Positions 32,624 through 41,025 of a stretch of DNA of 64,000 nt are shown here, piece by piece. This stretch comes from Bryobacterales bacterium (lineage in GTDB: Bacteria > Acidobacteriota > Terriglobia > Bryobacterales > Bryobacteraceae). How positions within the stretch are numbered: position 1 is the first letter of the stretch; each line of letters starts with the position of its first letter. The translations under genes and the position numbers were made by a program. The notes below the pieces were generated by a model, which was not told the DNA's origin, searched no databases, and saw nothing but the letters and a program-made list of their open reading frames with translations. The stretch spans positions 124,001-188,000 of the forward strand of contig JADKID010000041.1 of assembly GCA_016721425.1 (NCBI GenBank). Direction: 5' to 3'.

Positions 32624-33866
32624 GCTTCTTCATGTCGCCCAGGTAGATGTGGACGAACGTCCAGGCGATCACGTGGAATCCGCCCATCATCACAAACAGC
32701 GGATAGTAGCCAAAGTGCATCACCAGATAGCCGGGCAGCAGCGCCGTGAAGATCACGCCGCCAATGCCGCCGAAGAAGCCGCCGATGCCCGTCACAGACG
32801 CAACGGCGCTCTTCGGGAATACGTCGCTCACGGTGGTGTAGAGGTTGGCGGACCAGCCCTGATGCGCCGCCGTCGCCAGCGAGATCAGCGCAATCGCCAG
32901 CCACGTTTCCTTCACCGCCACGGCCGTGGCCGCAATGGGCATGCACGCCGCAAAAGCGCCCATCGTAAACTTGCGCGCCTTGCCGACAGGCCAGCCGCGC
33001 CCGATCAGAAATCCGCTGACCCAGCCGCCGGCCACGCTGCCAAAATCCGCCATCAGATAGATGACCGGCAACGCCCAGCCAATCTGCTCCAGGCTCAAGC
33101 CGCGCGCCTCCTTGAAATAAAGGGTGAGCCAAGTGAGGTAGAACCACCAGACCGGATCGGCGAAGAACTTGGCGAACGCGAAGCCGTAGGTCTGCCGGTA
33201 GCCCAGCGCCTGGCCCCACGTCATCTTGCGCTCCACCCGCTCGTCCACGTCGCTCTCGATGATCGCCAGTTCACCGGCATTCACCATCTTGTGATCGCGA
33301 GGCAGGCGATAGAATAGCCACCACGCCAACAGACAAACCAGCCCGGAAGTGGCCGTGATGAAGAAGCACGTGCGCCAGCCGAAGTGGTAGTTCATCCAAA
33401 CAAAGACGGGCGGCCCGATCATCGTCGCCACGTTGGTGCCGGCGTTGAAGATGCCCGTGGCAAACGCTCGCTCCTTCTTCGGAAACCACTCAGTGACAGC
33501 CTTGATGGCGGCTGGGAAGTTGCCGCTCTCACCGAGCCCCAGCATGGCGCGCCAGAAGCCGAGCTGGACAAAGCTACGCGACAGCGAATGCAGGCCCGCC
33601 GCCAGGCTCCACATCGTGATCGCGATGGCGTAGCCTTTGCGCGTGCCCATCCGGTCGATCACCCACCCCATCATCAGGAAGCCGACGGCGTAGGCGCCCT
33701 GGAACGCGGCGTTCACGTAGCCGTACTCTAGTTTTGTGAAGTGTAGATCGTCCAGAATCACCGGGCTGAGGATTCCGAGTACAATCCTGTCCAGGTAGTT
33801 GTTGGTCGTAATGAGAAAGAGAAGGGCGAGGATCCACCAGCGGGCCTTCGAAGGTTGAGAATGCAC
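32601..33866 (-). CDS. MFS transporter, anion:cation symporter family (hexuronate ExuT-like)
   Basis: 421 residues, 12 predicted helices. MFS signature loop 'GWVIDRMGTRKGYAIAI', 'SGNFPAAIKAVTEWFPKKERAFATGIFNAGTNVA' region typical of ACS-family hexuronate and glucarate porters, and 'ANLYTTVSDVFPKSAVASVTGIGG' region. Imports a sugar acid with H+ or Na+. It faces the esterase/transglutaminase/lyase operon and probably takes up the released uronates. GTG start at 33866, seven bases after a minus-strand TATAAT; no Shine-Dalgarno. Confidence 0.9.
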   Translation of the reverse strand: MHSQPSKARWWILALLFLITTNNYLDRIVLGILSPVILDDLHFTKLEYGYVNAAFQGAYAVGFLMMGWVIDRMGTRKGYAIAITMWSLAAGLHSLSRSFVQLGFWRAMLGLGESGNFPAAIKAVTEWFPKKERAFATGIFNAGTNVATMIGPPVFVWMNYHFGWRTCFFITATSGLVCLLAWWLFYRLPRDHKMVNAGELAIIESDVDERVERKMTWGQALGYRQTYGFAFAKFFADPVWWFYLTWLTLYFKEARGLSLEQIGWALPVIYLMADFGSVAGGWVSGFLIGRGWPVGKARKFTMGAFAACMPIAATAVAVKETWLAIALISLATAAHQGWSANLYTTVSDVFPKSAVASVTGIGGFFGGIGGVIFTALLPGYLVMHFGYYPLFVMMGGFHVIAWTFVHIYLGDMKKLTDEPAV

Positions 33867-33872
33867 GACGCC

Positions 33873-33881
33873 GATTATACT
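33873..33881. promoter_or_regulatory. Overlapping divergent -10 boxes between MFS and nucleotidyltransferase genes
   Basis: The bases ATTATACT hold TATAAT on the minus strand (33879-33874) and TATACT on the plus strand (33876-33881). The two start codons are only 18 bases apart, so both leaders must be absent or nearly so. Confidence 0.4.
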
Positions 33882-33884
33882 GAA

Positions 33885-34598
33885 ATGTCACTGCCCCCTG
33901 CCGTGGTGCTGGCCGCCGGCCGCGGCGAGCGCATGAAGCCGCTCACCGGGGATCTACCCAAGCCGTTGCTGCCGCTGCACGGCCAGCCATTGATCTCGCA
34001 CGTCCTCGACAATTTGCGGCAAGCCGGCTTCGGGCGGTTTCTACTGGTGGTGGGGTATCGGGCCGAGCTGTTCTATGCGCGGTTCGCCGGCGACCCCGCG
34101 GTGCACTACGCATTGCAGGATCCCGTCGATGGTACCGGTTCGGCTGCACTTTTGGCGCACAAATGGACTCAAAACGTGCCGTTTCTGCTCATTTTTGGCG
34201 ATATTTTGGCCGATCCGGCGGACTTGCGCGCTCTCTGGGCGCAGTTGATGAACGATCCGGCGGCCGAGGCCCTGGTCGCGGTGAAGCATGTGGAAGATCC
34301 GTGGCAGGGCGGGGCAGTGTATATCGAAGAGGACCGCGTGACCCGTTTCGTCGAGAAGCCGCCGCGCGGCGGCAGCGCCACCAACTGGAACAGCGCCGGC
34401 ATCTTTGCGTTCCGGCCCTCGATCTTTGCGGAACTGGAGAAGCTGCCGCTTTCGGCGCGCGGCGAATACGAGCTCACCCAGGCCATCGTGCAGTTGCTGG
34501 GGCGCGGCGCGCGCGTGCTGGCCTATGCCCTGCAAGGGGAGTGGCGCGACGTGGGCCGGCCGGAAGATCTCGACGCGGCCATGCGCATCACCAGCTAG
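33885..34598 (+). CDS. Sugar-1-phosphate nucleotidyltransferase
   Basis: 237 residues, single GT-A-like domain. 'VVLAAGRGERMKPLTGDLPKPLLPL' region is the NTP-binding signature, with 'DGTGSAALLA', 'FGDILADP' (metal Asp) and 'VEKPPRGGSATNWNSAGIFAF'. Couples a sugar phosphate to a nucleoside triphosphate (MurU, HddC or RmlA/GMP-pyrophosphorylase-like). No acyltransferase domain. ATG 33885 is chosen; upstream in-frame codons would overlap the divergent MFS gene. Its end overlaps the response regulator by 11 bases, convergent. Confidence 0.9.
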   Translation: MSLPPAVVLAAGRGERMKPLTGDLPKPLLPLHGQPLISHVLDNLRQAGFGRFLLVVGYRAELFYARFAGDPAVHYALQDPVDGTGSAALLAHKWTQNVPFLLIFGDILADPADLRALWAQLMNDPAAEALVAVKHVEDPWQGGAVYIEEDRVTRFVEKPPRGGSATNWNSAGIFAFRPSIFAELEKLPLSARGEYELTQAIVQLLGRGARVLAYALQGEWRDVGRPEDLDAAMRITS

Positions 34599-35307
34599 TG
34601 GCCTCGCGGATCACGCCCGCCATTCGCTTGCTCACCACCGTCTCCAGGTTGTTGGACATCTTCAGCAGCCAGCGCTTCGAGGTGAGCGGCGAGATGCGGC
34701 GGATGTGATCCGTGTTGATGATGGCGCCGCGGTGGATGCGGCGGAAACGCGGCGGCGGGAGTTTGGTCTCCAGCGTCTTCAGCGAATAGTCGGAGTAGTA
34801 GCGCCCCTGCGCCGTGACGATGGTGACTGTGCTGCCCTCGGCCAGAAACGCGATGACATCATCGGTGTTCAGCATGTGCAGGTCCGTGCCGGTGCGGCCC
34901 ACAATGCGGCGCAACTCGCTCACGGGCGCCGGGGGCTCGGCCCGCAGGCCGCTCAGTTGCGCGCGGGCCTTGGCGATCGCCGCCACCAGTCGCTCCTTGC
35001 GCACCGGCTTGAGCAGATAATCCACGGCGCCGGATTCAAACGCCTGCAGCGCGTGCGTCTCGAATGCGGTGACGAAGATGATCAGCGGCAGCGTCTGGGC
35101 GCGCAAGGACCGCGCGACGGAGAGGCCGTCGAGTCCCGGCATTTGCAGATCGAGAAAGAGCAGATCGGGGTTGAGGCGATTGATGTGCTCGACGGCTTCG
35201 AGGCCATTCGAGGCCTCGCCAGCCAGCACCATGCCAGGCAACTCCTCCAGATACTCGCGGAGGATCTGGCGGGCGATCGGTTCGTCGTCAACGATGAGGA
35301 CCTTCAT
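34588..35307 (-). CDS. LytTR-type response regulator
   Basis: 239 residues. Receiver domain (1-120) with 'VLIVDDEP', phospho-acceptor Asp in 'LLFLDLQMPG', Thr in 'IIFVTAFE' and Lys in 'DYLLKPV'. The C-terminal LytTR DNA-binding domain has 'TDDVIAFLAEGSTVTIVTAQGRYY' and 'FRRIHRGAIINTDHIRRI'. ATG 35307 overlaps the TGA of the kinase gene, so the two are coupled. Confidence 0.95.
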   Translation of the reverse strand: MKVLIVDDEPIARQILREYLEELPGMVLAGEASNGLEAVEHINRLNPDLLFLDLQMPGLDGLSVARSLRAQTLPLIIFVTAFETHALQAFESGAVDYLLKPVRKERLVAAIAKARAQLSGLRAEPPAPVSELRRIVGRTGTDLHMLNTDDVIAFLAEGSTVTIVTAQGRYYSDYSLKTLETKLPPPRFRRIHRGAIINTDHIRRISPLTSKRWLLKMSNNLETVVSKRMAGVIREATSW

Positions 35308-36971
35308 CTTTCCGTCACGGGCGCATGGAATCCCACCACGGTTTCCGCGCCGCATCTCTCCATCTCCAGTATCGCCGCCGCGCCATAGCAAAGCCGCAGC
35401 CGCTGGCGGACATTATCGAGCCCCACGCCCGCGCCGTCGTGTGCCGGCGTGCCGCTGAAGCCGGGGCCGGTGTCAGAGACGCGCAAGGCCAGTTGCCCTT
35501 CTTCGATGCGCGCCACCACCCGCACGGTGCCGCCCGCGGCTTGGGGAGCGATACCGTGCTTCACGGCGTTTTCCACCAGCGGCTGCACGCTCAGCACGGG
35601 AATGGAGACGCGCTGTGCGGCGGCATCCACGTCGATCTCGATGCGCAGCTTCGGCCCCACGCGCAGGCTCTCGATTTCGAGGTACGCCCGCACGATCTGC
35701 ATCTCTTCCTCCAGTGCGATGGTGTGGCGCTCCGTGCGTAAAAAGTAGCGGAAGATGTCGGCAAGATTGAGTACCGTGCGGCGCGCGCCGGCGGCCTCCT
35801 TGGGGATGATGCCGTAGAGCGTGTTGAATGCGTTGAAGAGGAAGTGCGGATGGATCTGCGCCTGCAATGCGCGAAACTCGGCCTGCGAAACCAGCCGCCG
35901 CAGCTCTCCTTCGCGGAACTGCTCCAGGCGCTCGTTGATCTGGGATTCGAGCTTTGCCAGCAACTCCAGATCTTCGCTCAGATAGGGCTGCCCGCCGGAG
36001 CGGCGGCCCACGCCAACGGGGGTACGCTCGGCATTGAAGAATTGCGCGATCTCGCCCCAGGCCCAATCCAGGTAGAGCGTCTCGCTCTCCAGTGGCGCCT
36101 TGCGCAGCCGCTCCAGCAGCAGGCCCGCGTCGCCCCGCCGGAAGATGAGGCGCGTCAACAGAGTCTGCGCGCCGCCACGCGCCACGGCGAATAACACGAG
36201 GGTGCCGCAGCAGGCGATGGCCATCAGGGCGAGCCGCGTGGGCGCCATGGCGCTGGTGTCCAACCAACCGAACGCCCGCGCCGTCTGCGCCGCCCCCCAC
36301 GTGAATACGCCTGCGATGAGTGTATTCGCCAGGATGCGCACAAAGGCGTCCAGCAGAACGAAGCGATACTCCTGGAGCAGCACGAAGAGCGCGATGGGGA
36401 TGCCGGCATGATGGATGGCCAGCTCCGCCGGCCACGCGTGCGCCGCGCCTTCGTTGTGAAAGTGGGCGAAGGAGAGCGCGAAAAGGAACAGCGCCATGGC
36501 GCCCAGCGGCTGGCGCGCAGTGACCTGTGCGCGGTAAAGCGCCACGCCGGCGGAGGCAGTCAGCAGGGCGAATCCGGCGGCGGTGGCGACCAGCGTGAGG
36601 CTGTGCAGATCCTCTACGTTGAACAGGCCCTCGCTGGCATGCAACGCCATGGCAGTGGCGCTCAGCGCATAGCCGCACCAGGCGATCCAGCGCAGGCTGC
36701 GGCGCAGGAGCAGATCCAGCAACAGCGCCGGCAGCAGGCTCAGGGCGGAGGTGGTGACCACCATCAGCGCGGTGGAGCCGGTGAACTGCAGGGCTAGCGA
36801 GCCGCCGTTCCACAGCAGAGCCATAGCTGCGGCCGCCAGCGTCAGGCGGCTGCCCGGCAGGCGGCGGCCCTCGCGATCCTGCAGGAGCAGGGCCGAGAAG
36901 AGCCCGAAGACCAAAGTGCCGGCGGAGTAGCCCAGCAGGTTGGCGAGCAGCGGCTCGGTGGGGGCGATCAT
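35304..36971 (-). CDS. LytS/YehU-type sensor histidine kinase
   Basis: 555 residues. Seven or eight N-terminal membrane helices (to about residue 240) without a known extracellular sensor domain, then a linker and the HisKA-like 'QIHPHFLFNAFNTL' with the phospho-accepting His, followed by an ATPase with N-box 'PLVENAVKHGI' and G-box 'VSDTGPGF'. Pairs with the LytTR regulator downstream. Such pairs often control cell-wall or uptake genes; the signal is unknown. Confidence 0.93.
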   Translation of the reverse strand: MIAPTEPLLANLLGYSAGTLVFGLFSALLLQDREGRRLPGSRLTLAAAAMALLWNGGSLALQFTGSTALMVVTTSALSLLPALLLDLLLRRSLRWIAWCGYALSATAMALHASEGLFNVEDLHSLTLVATAAGFALLTASAGVALYRAQVTARQPLGAMALFLFALSFAHFHNEGAAHAWPAELAIHHAGIPIALFVLLQEYRFVLLDAFVRILANTLIAGVFTWGAAQTARAFGWLDTSAMAPTRLALMAIACCGTLVLFAVARGGAQTLLTRLIFRRGDAGLLLERLRKAPLESETLYLDWAWGEIAQFFNAERTPVGVGRRSGGQPYLSEDLELLAKLESQINERLEQFREGELRRLVSQAEFRALQAQIHPHFLFNAFNTLYGIIPKEAAGARRTVLNLADIFRYFLRTERHTIALEEEMQIVRAYLEIESLRVGPKLRIEIDVDAAAQRVSIPVLSVQPLVENAVKHGIAPQAAGGTVRVVARIEEGQLALRVSDTGPGFSGTPAHDGAGVGLDNVRQRLRLCYGAAAILEMERCGAETVVGFHAPVTER

Positions 36972-36987
36972 GCCTCAGCGCCTCTCT

Positions 36988-37887
36988 CTACCCCTCGGGC
37001 GCAGCGGCGCGCCGCAAGCGGTCCCGGATGCCCGCCCAGCGCGGCTCATCGGGCGGCTCCTCCACCGCGATCCAATCCAGTTTCTGCTCGTCCAGCCTGT
37101 GCAGCGTGGCATACAGCTCCGCTGCATAACCGATGGGATCGGCCGGCATGGAGGCGCCATGCTGCAAATACGCGCCGCGTCCCTCGCCCGGCAACACACC
37201 GCCCCGCACCACCATTAGCGGCGTGGCCGGGCTATAGTGCCGCGCGTGCATGCCCGGCGCCGGATGCGCTCCCGCCGCCGGCTCGCCTGTCACCAGCACG
37301 GGCCCGATCAGCTCTTCAATCTCTTCCCGTGTCACCATACCTGGCCGCAGCAGCACGGGCCGCTCCCCCACCAGCGAGAGCACTGTGGATTCAATGCCCA
37401 CCGGCGTGGAACCGCCATCCAGGATCAGATCGACGGCATCGCCGAGGCTCCGCCGCACATGCTCGGCGGTGGTCGGCGAGATCCCTGCGAAACGGTTCGC
37501 GCTGGGCGCGGCTATAGGTACGCCGGCCGCGCGGATCAGGGCCAGCGCCATGGGGTGCGCGGGCATCCGCAGCCCCACGTTCGGCAGCCCCGCCGTCACC
37601 TCGTCCGGAATGATGTCGCGCTTGGGCAGCACCAGCGTCAGAGGCCCCGGCCAGTGGTGTTCGGCCAGGATCTGCGCCGCCGGTGGCCACTCTGCCGCAT
37701 ACTCTCTCGCCATCTCGATGGAGTCCACGTGGACGATGAGAGGGCTCGTGTTCGGCCGGCCCTTGGCCTGAAAGATCCACAGCACTGCTGCGGCGTCCAG
37801 CGCGTTGGCGCCCAGCCCATAGACCGTCTCCGTGGGAAAGGCCACGAGCCGGCCGGCGCGGATGAGTTCGGCGGCCTCCTGGATCAT
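36988..37887 (-). CDS. Threonylcarbamoyl-AMP synthase (Sua5/YrdC family)
   Basis: 299 residues: the N-terminal YrdC domain ('GRLVAFPTETVYGLGANA', 'KGRPNTSPLIVHV', 'PSANRFAGISPTTAEHV', 'STPVGIESTV') plus the C-terminal Sua5 domain, so it is the longer Sua5 type. Makes threonylcarbamoyl-AMP from threonine, bicarbonate and ATP for tRNA t6A37. ATG 37887 has GGGAG four bases upstream, which decides the start. Confidence 0.93.
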   Translation of the reverse strand: MIQEAAELIRAGRLVAFPTETVYGLGANALDAAAVLWIFQAKGRPNTSPLIVHVDSIEMAREYAAEWPPAAQILAEHHWPGPLTLVLPKRDIIPDEVTAGLPNVGLRMPAHPMALALIRAAGVPIAAPSANRFAGISPTTAEHVRRSLGDAVDLILDGGSTPVGIESTVLSLVGERPVLLRPGMVTREEIEELIGPVLVTGEPAAGAHPAPGMHARHYSPATPLMVVRGGVLPGEGRGAYLQHGASMPADPIGYAAELYATLHRLDEQKLDWIAVEEPPDEPRWAGIRDRLRRAAAPEG

Positions 37888-37898
37888 CTCGCTCCCGC

Positions 37899-39030
37899 CT
37901 ATTCGGCCAGATCGTTGCTGTCGCCGAAAATCTTGCCCGTCTTTTTCCATACCAGGTAGGCGTGCAGCAGTGGATCAATGTCGCCGTCCAGTAGACGGTC
38001 CACGTCGCCCACGGAGTAGCGCGTGCGCAGGTCCTTCACCATGCGGTACGGCGCCAGCACGTAGCTACGGATCTGGCTGCCGAACGAATTGTCGGCCTTG
38101 GAATCCTCCAGCTTACGCTCCGTGGCCCGGCGCTTGTCCATCTCGAATTCGTAGAGGCGCGCGCGGAGCTGTTTCATCGCCGTGGCGCGGTTCTTATGCT
38201 GGCTGCGCTCGCTCTGGCACTGCACCACGATGTTGGTGGGGATGTGCGTGAAGCGCACCGCGGATTCCGTTCGGTTGACATGCTGCCCACCGGCGCCCGA
38301 CGCGCGAAACACGTCGATGCGGATGTCCTCTGTCTTGATGTCGATCTTCACGTCGTCATCGATCAGTGGAATCACAAACACGCTGGCAAACGACGTATGC
38401 CGGCGGGCCGCGGAATCGAACGGCGAAATCCGCACCAGCCGGTGTACGCCGATCTCGCTCTGCATCAGCCCGAAGACGTTCTCGCCATCGATCTCGACGG
38501 TGGCGGACTTGATGCCCGCGCCCTCCCCCTCCATCTGGTCCGTCACCACGGCCTGAAAGCCGCTGCGCTCGGCCCAGCGCAGATACATGCGCAGCAGCAT
38601 CTCCGCCCAGTCCTGACTCTCCGTGCCGCCCGCGCCGGGGTGGATGGTGACAATGGCGCCGCAGTGATCGTTCTCGCCCGAGAGCAACATATTGGTCTCG
38701 AGGTGATCCACCATCTGCCGCAGCTTGGCTAGTTCTTTCGCCAGTTCCGCGCCCACGTCCTCGCCCTCGCGGCCCAGCTCAAAGAGCGTGTCGATGTCGC
38801 TGGTGAGCGTGGAGACGGCGGTATCCTGGCCTACTCCGTTTTCCAGCCGTTTGCGCTCCTGCATGAGCTTCTGGCTGGCCTCCTGGTTGTTCCAGAAGTC
38901 CGGGGCAGAGATCTGCGCCTCAATCAATTCCAGTTGTTTGCGTTTCGCCGGGACGTCAAAGATAGCTCCGCACAGCTTCCGATTGCTGGCGGAGCGATAC
39001 ATAGTCCCGCTCGAGCTCTTCGAGGGTCAT
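37899..39030 (-). CDS. prfB: Peptide chain release factor 2 with programmed +1 frameshift
   Basis: 376 residues after a +1 shift. The true start is ATG 39030; 24 codons later an in-frame TGA (38958-38956) follows TAT-CTT, and reading resumes in the +1 frame at GAC (38957-38955). The body contains the RF2 recognition motif 'SPF' in 'RISPFDSAARRHTSF' and the catalytic 'GGQ' in 'SGAGGQHVN'. RF2 ends translation at UGA and UAA; because its own gene contains a UGA, the shift raises RF2 when it is scarce. Simple frame-wise gene calling would start the protein at 39002 and give a wrong N-terminus. Confidence 0.97.
38955..38969 (-). promoter_or_regulatory. RF2 autoregulatory frameshift site
   Basis: Minus strand: a GGAG Shine-Dalgarno-like sequence (38969-38966) one base before TATCTTTGAC (38964-38955), the classical slippery stop in prfB genes. 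The CTT-TGA pair is where the ribosome shifts +1. Confidence 0.95.
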
Positions 39031-39116
39031 ATGGACTATGGTAGCAATCCTCGCCAAACAGTTTCCCAGCGCCCCCAAAGTCGTGTACACTGACAAAGTT
39101 GCGGCAATCATTCCAG

Positions 39117-39833
39117 ATGACGGCGTCCTTTTTCATCCGGGTGGCAATCCTCGTGCTCGGGGCCTTGCTGTGCGGCGGTGGAATGCAGGCCGCCGCGGCA
39201 AAAGCCAAGGCCAAGCCCGCGCCGGCTAAGACGGTGAAGAAGAAGTCCAGCGTGCGTAAGCCGGCCGCCAAGCGCCGGGCTCCCTTCCGCCGCGCCATCA
39301 CGGCGCCGGCCAAGCCGAATCCGCTGCTCGTTGGCGTCCACCCGGTTTCCCCTCTGGTGGCTCCATTGTTCCCCCCGCTGGCGCCGCCTCCGCCCATCCC
39401 TGGCACCTGTTTCGCCTGTGCCGATCCGCTTCTGGCCACAGCCTATTCGCTCCTGGGCGTGCGTTACCGTTTCGGCGGCAGCAGCCCGGAATACGGCTTC
39501 GATTGCAGCGGCTTCACCATGTACACCTACAAGACGTCGCTCAACGTGCCGCTGCCCTCCTCGGCGCCGGCCCAGTTCCAGGTGGGCGTGCCGGTGAGCA
39601 AGGAAGAGCTGGTGCCCGGCGATCTGGTCTTCTTCCGCCCCCGCCGCTTCGGCTGGCACGTCGGCATGTATGTGGGCGATGGCTCCTTCATCCACGCGCC
39701 CAACCGACGTAGGACGGTGTCGGTGACGCCGCTGAACGATCCCTACTGGAAGAAGGCTTTTGTAGGTGCGCGCCGCATCCCCGCCCAAGCGGTGGAAGAG
39801 CCGATGGCCATCGAGCTCAGCTCGAACAATTAG
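39117..39833 (+). CDS. Secreted NlpC/P60 cell-wall endopeptidase
   Basis: 238 residues. Signal peptide near the N-terminus, a Lys/Ala/Pro-rich linker (about residues 25-85) and a C-terminal NlpC/P60 domain with catalytic Cys in 'GFDCSGF' and His in 'RFGWHVGMYVGDGSFIHAP'. Cleaves peptidoglycan peptides (D-glutamyl-diaminopimelate bonds are typical). An upstream TTG would extend it by six residues; ATG 39117 is chosen. Overlaps the phosphoesterase gene by 17 bases at the 3' end. Confidence 0.9.
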   Translation: MTASFFIRVAILVLGALLCGGGMQAAAAKAKAKPAPAKTVKKKSSVRKPAAKRRAPFRRAITAPAKPNPLLVGVHPVSPLVAPLFPPLAPPPPIPGTCFACADPLLATAYSLLGVRYRFGGSSPEYGFDCSGFTMYTYKTSLNVPLPSSAPAQFQVGVPVSKEELVPGDLVFFRPRRFGWHVGMYVGDGSFIHAPNRRRTVSVTPLNDPYWKKAFVGARRIPAQAVEEPMAIELSSNN

Positions 39834-40425
39834 GCAGTTCCAGAAAATACCCCGTCTTGCCCGCGTTGACGCCCTGAGTGCGTCCGATGAGTGTCTTGCG
39901 CCCGGCGGCCTCGTGGATGTGGCCGCAGACGAAGTGGTCCGGTTGGTATCGGTCGATAAACGTCCGGACTGCTGAGCTGCCAAAGTGCCGGCCGTGCCCT
40001 GCCTCGTCCAGGGCCGTCTTGAGGGGCGGGCAGTGGCAGATTAAGATCAGGGGCTTCAACTCGGCAAAGGGTAGCAGATGGGAGGCGAGCTCGGCCTCGG
40101 TCTCCTCGCCGGGCGTGTCGAAGGGCGTGGGGTTGGAGTGGCCCAGCCCGGCGACGTGCCAGCCTTCGGCTACGAACGATTGGCCGTGCAGGGCGTGGAG
40201 CCCGAACTTGTCGCACAGCCGCGCGATGTCCGTGGCGTGCTCGTGATTGCCGGGCAGGACGTGCATGCGGTCCGCGCGTTCCCGGAGGATCGCCCCGGCT
40301 TCGTCGAGCCCGCGGTTCCAGTTCACGAGATCGCCAGCAGCGATGTAGTGATCGGCCTCGATGGTCATCAGGCGGCGGAGGGCGGTCCAGTCGTTGTGGA
40401 TGTCGGAGAAGACGAGGAGGCGCAT
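39817..40425 (-). CDS. Calcineurin-like metallophosphoesterase
   Basis: 202 residues. Full metal-binding set: 'SDIHND', 'AAGDLVN', 'PGNHEHA', 'LICHCPP' and 'CGHIHE'. Family includes YfcE and other small phosphodiesterases; substrate unknown. The ATG at 40425 lies nine bases downstream of a minus-strand TACAAT (40440-40435) and has no Shine-Dalgarno sequence, so it may be leaderless. Confidence 0.88.
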   Translation of the reverse strand: MRLLVFSDIHNDWTALRRLMTIEADHYIAAGDLVNWNRGLDEAGAILRERADRMHVLPGNHEHATDIARLCDKFGLHALHGQSFVAEGWHVAGLGHSNPTPFDTPGEETEAELASHLLPFAELKPLILICHCPPLKTALDEAGHGRHFGSSAVRTFIDRYQPDHFVCGHIHEAAGRKTLIGRTQGVNAGKTGYFLELPNCSS

Positions 40426-40434
40426 ACACTAGCG

Positions 40435-40440
40435 ATTGTA
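40435..40440 (-). promoter_or_regulatory. TACAAT -10 box before the phosphoesterase
   Basis: Minus-strand TACAAT at 40440-40435, nine bases before ATG 40425; no Shine-Dalgarno between them. Confidence 0.4.
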
Positions 40441-40500
40441 TGCGGAAGGGACGAGAGACATGTCCTATTCGCGACGTCTCGACCTCTGGCTACAAGGTCA

Positions 40501-40530
40501 AAGTTGGCGAAGCAGAAGTTGGCGAAGCAC
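40501..40530. repeat. 15-base tandem repeat
   Basis: AAGTTGGCGAAGCAG (40501-40515) is followed directly by AAGTTGGCGAAGCAC (40516-40530): two copies with one mismatch, in the 163-base gap upstream of hicB. Possibly promoter-region duplication or an operator pair. Confidence 0.8.
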
Positions 40531-40588
40531 TGGATGCCTGCACCCGAAGTGACGGCGACGCCCGACCGTGTTGTGGAAGAATGTAGCA

Positions 40589-40792
40589 ATGAAGCGACCT
40601 TTCAGCGCAACGGTCTGGCGGGAGGGAGATTGGTACGTTTCTCAGTGCCTTGAGATGGATATAGCAAGCCAAGGCGAAACGGAAGAGGAGGCCTCTTGCC
40701 AACTTAAAGGAAGCACTCGAACTCCATTTCGAGCCGCCACAAGCTTCCCGTCCCCGAAGGTGCGCATGATTGAGGTTGAGGTTGGGGCTTAG
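40589..40792 (+). CDS. hicB: HicB-type antitoxin with two compensating frameshifts
   Basis: 67 residues, open from ATG 40589 to TAG 40792. The N-terminal 'FSATVWREGDWYVSQCLEMDIASQGETEEEA' region and C-terminal 'KVRMIEVEVGA' match HicB well. Between them (40694-40755) this frame reads 'SCQLKGSTRTPFRAATSF', but the neighbouring frame reads 'NLKEALELHFEPPQASRP', the expected HicB sequence. An extra T near 40694 and one missing C in the CCCC run at 40752-40755 explain both. The partial RNase-H-like fold would be disrupted if the sequence is correct. HicB neutralises HicA and represses the operon. Confidence 0.85.
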   Translation: MKRPFSATVWREGDWYVSQCLEMDIASQGETEEEASCQLKGSTRTPFRAATSFPSPKVRMIEVEVGA

Positions 40793-41006
40793 AGCGCTAC
40801 CCTTCCGCGAGATCAAGCGCCGCCTGGAAGCCGCAGGCTTCGTCGAGGCCAGCCAGAAGGGCAGTCACGTCAAGTTCATCCGGCGTTCGGGTGAGGTGAT
40901 CGACACCGCGATCGTGCCAAGGAAGCATGAAGTCCCCGTTGGAACGTTGCGGAGCGTCCTGAGCCAGGCTCACATTCACCCCGAGGAGTGGGAGCGCCTC
41001 GGCTGA
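40770..41006 (+). CDS. hicA: HicA-type toxin
   Basis: Up to 78 residues. Core features of HicA mRNA interferases: 'REIKRRLEAAGFVEASQKGSHVKFIRRSGEVID' region with the catalytic His in 'GSHVKF', 'VPRKHEVPVGTLRSVLSQAHI' region. Cleaves mRNA during stress. It overlaps hicB by 23 bases. No ATG or GTG is available at the front; TTG at 40770, 40776 or 40782 must serve, so the start is uncertain. If hicB is damaged, toxin activity would be expected to be lost or weak too, though the hicA frame looks intact. Confidence 0.82.
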   Translation: MRLRLGLRALPFREIKRRLEAAGFVEASQKGSHVKFIRRSGEVIDTAIVPRKHEVPVGTLRSVLSQAHIHPEEWERLG

Positions 41007-41025
41007 TCGCTTGGCCTGAAGCCGC

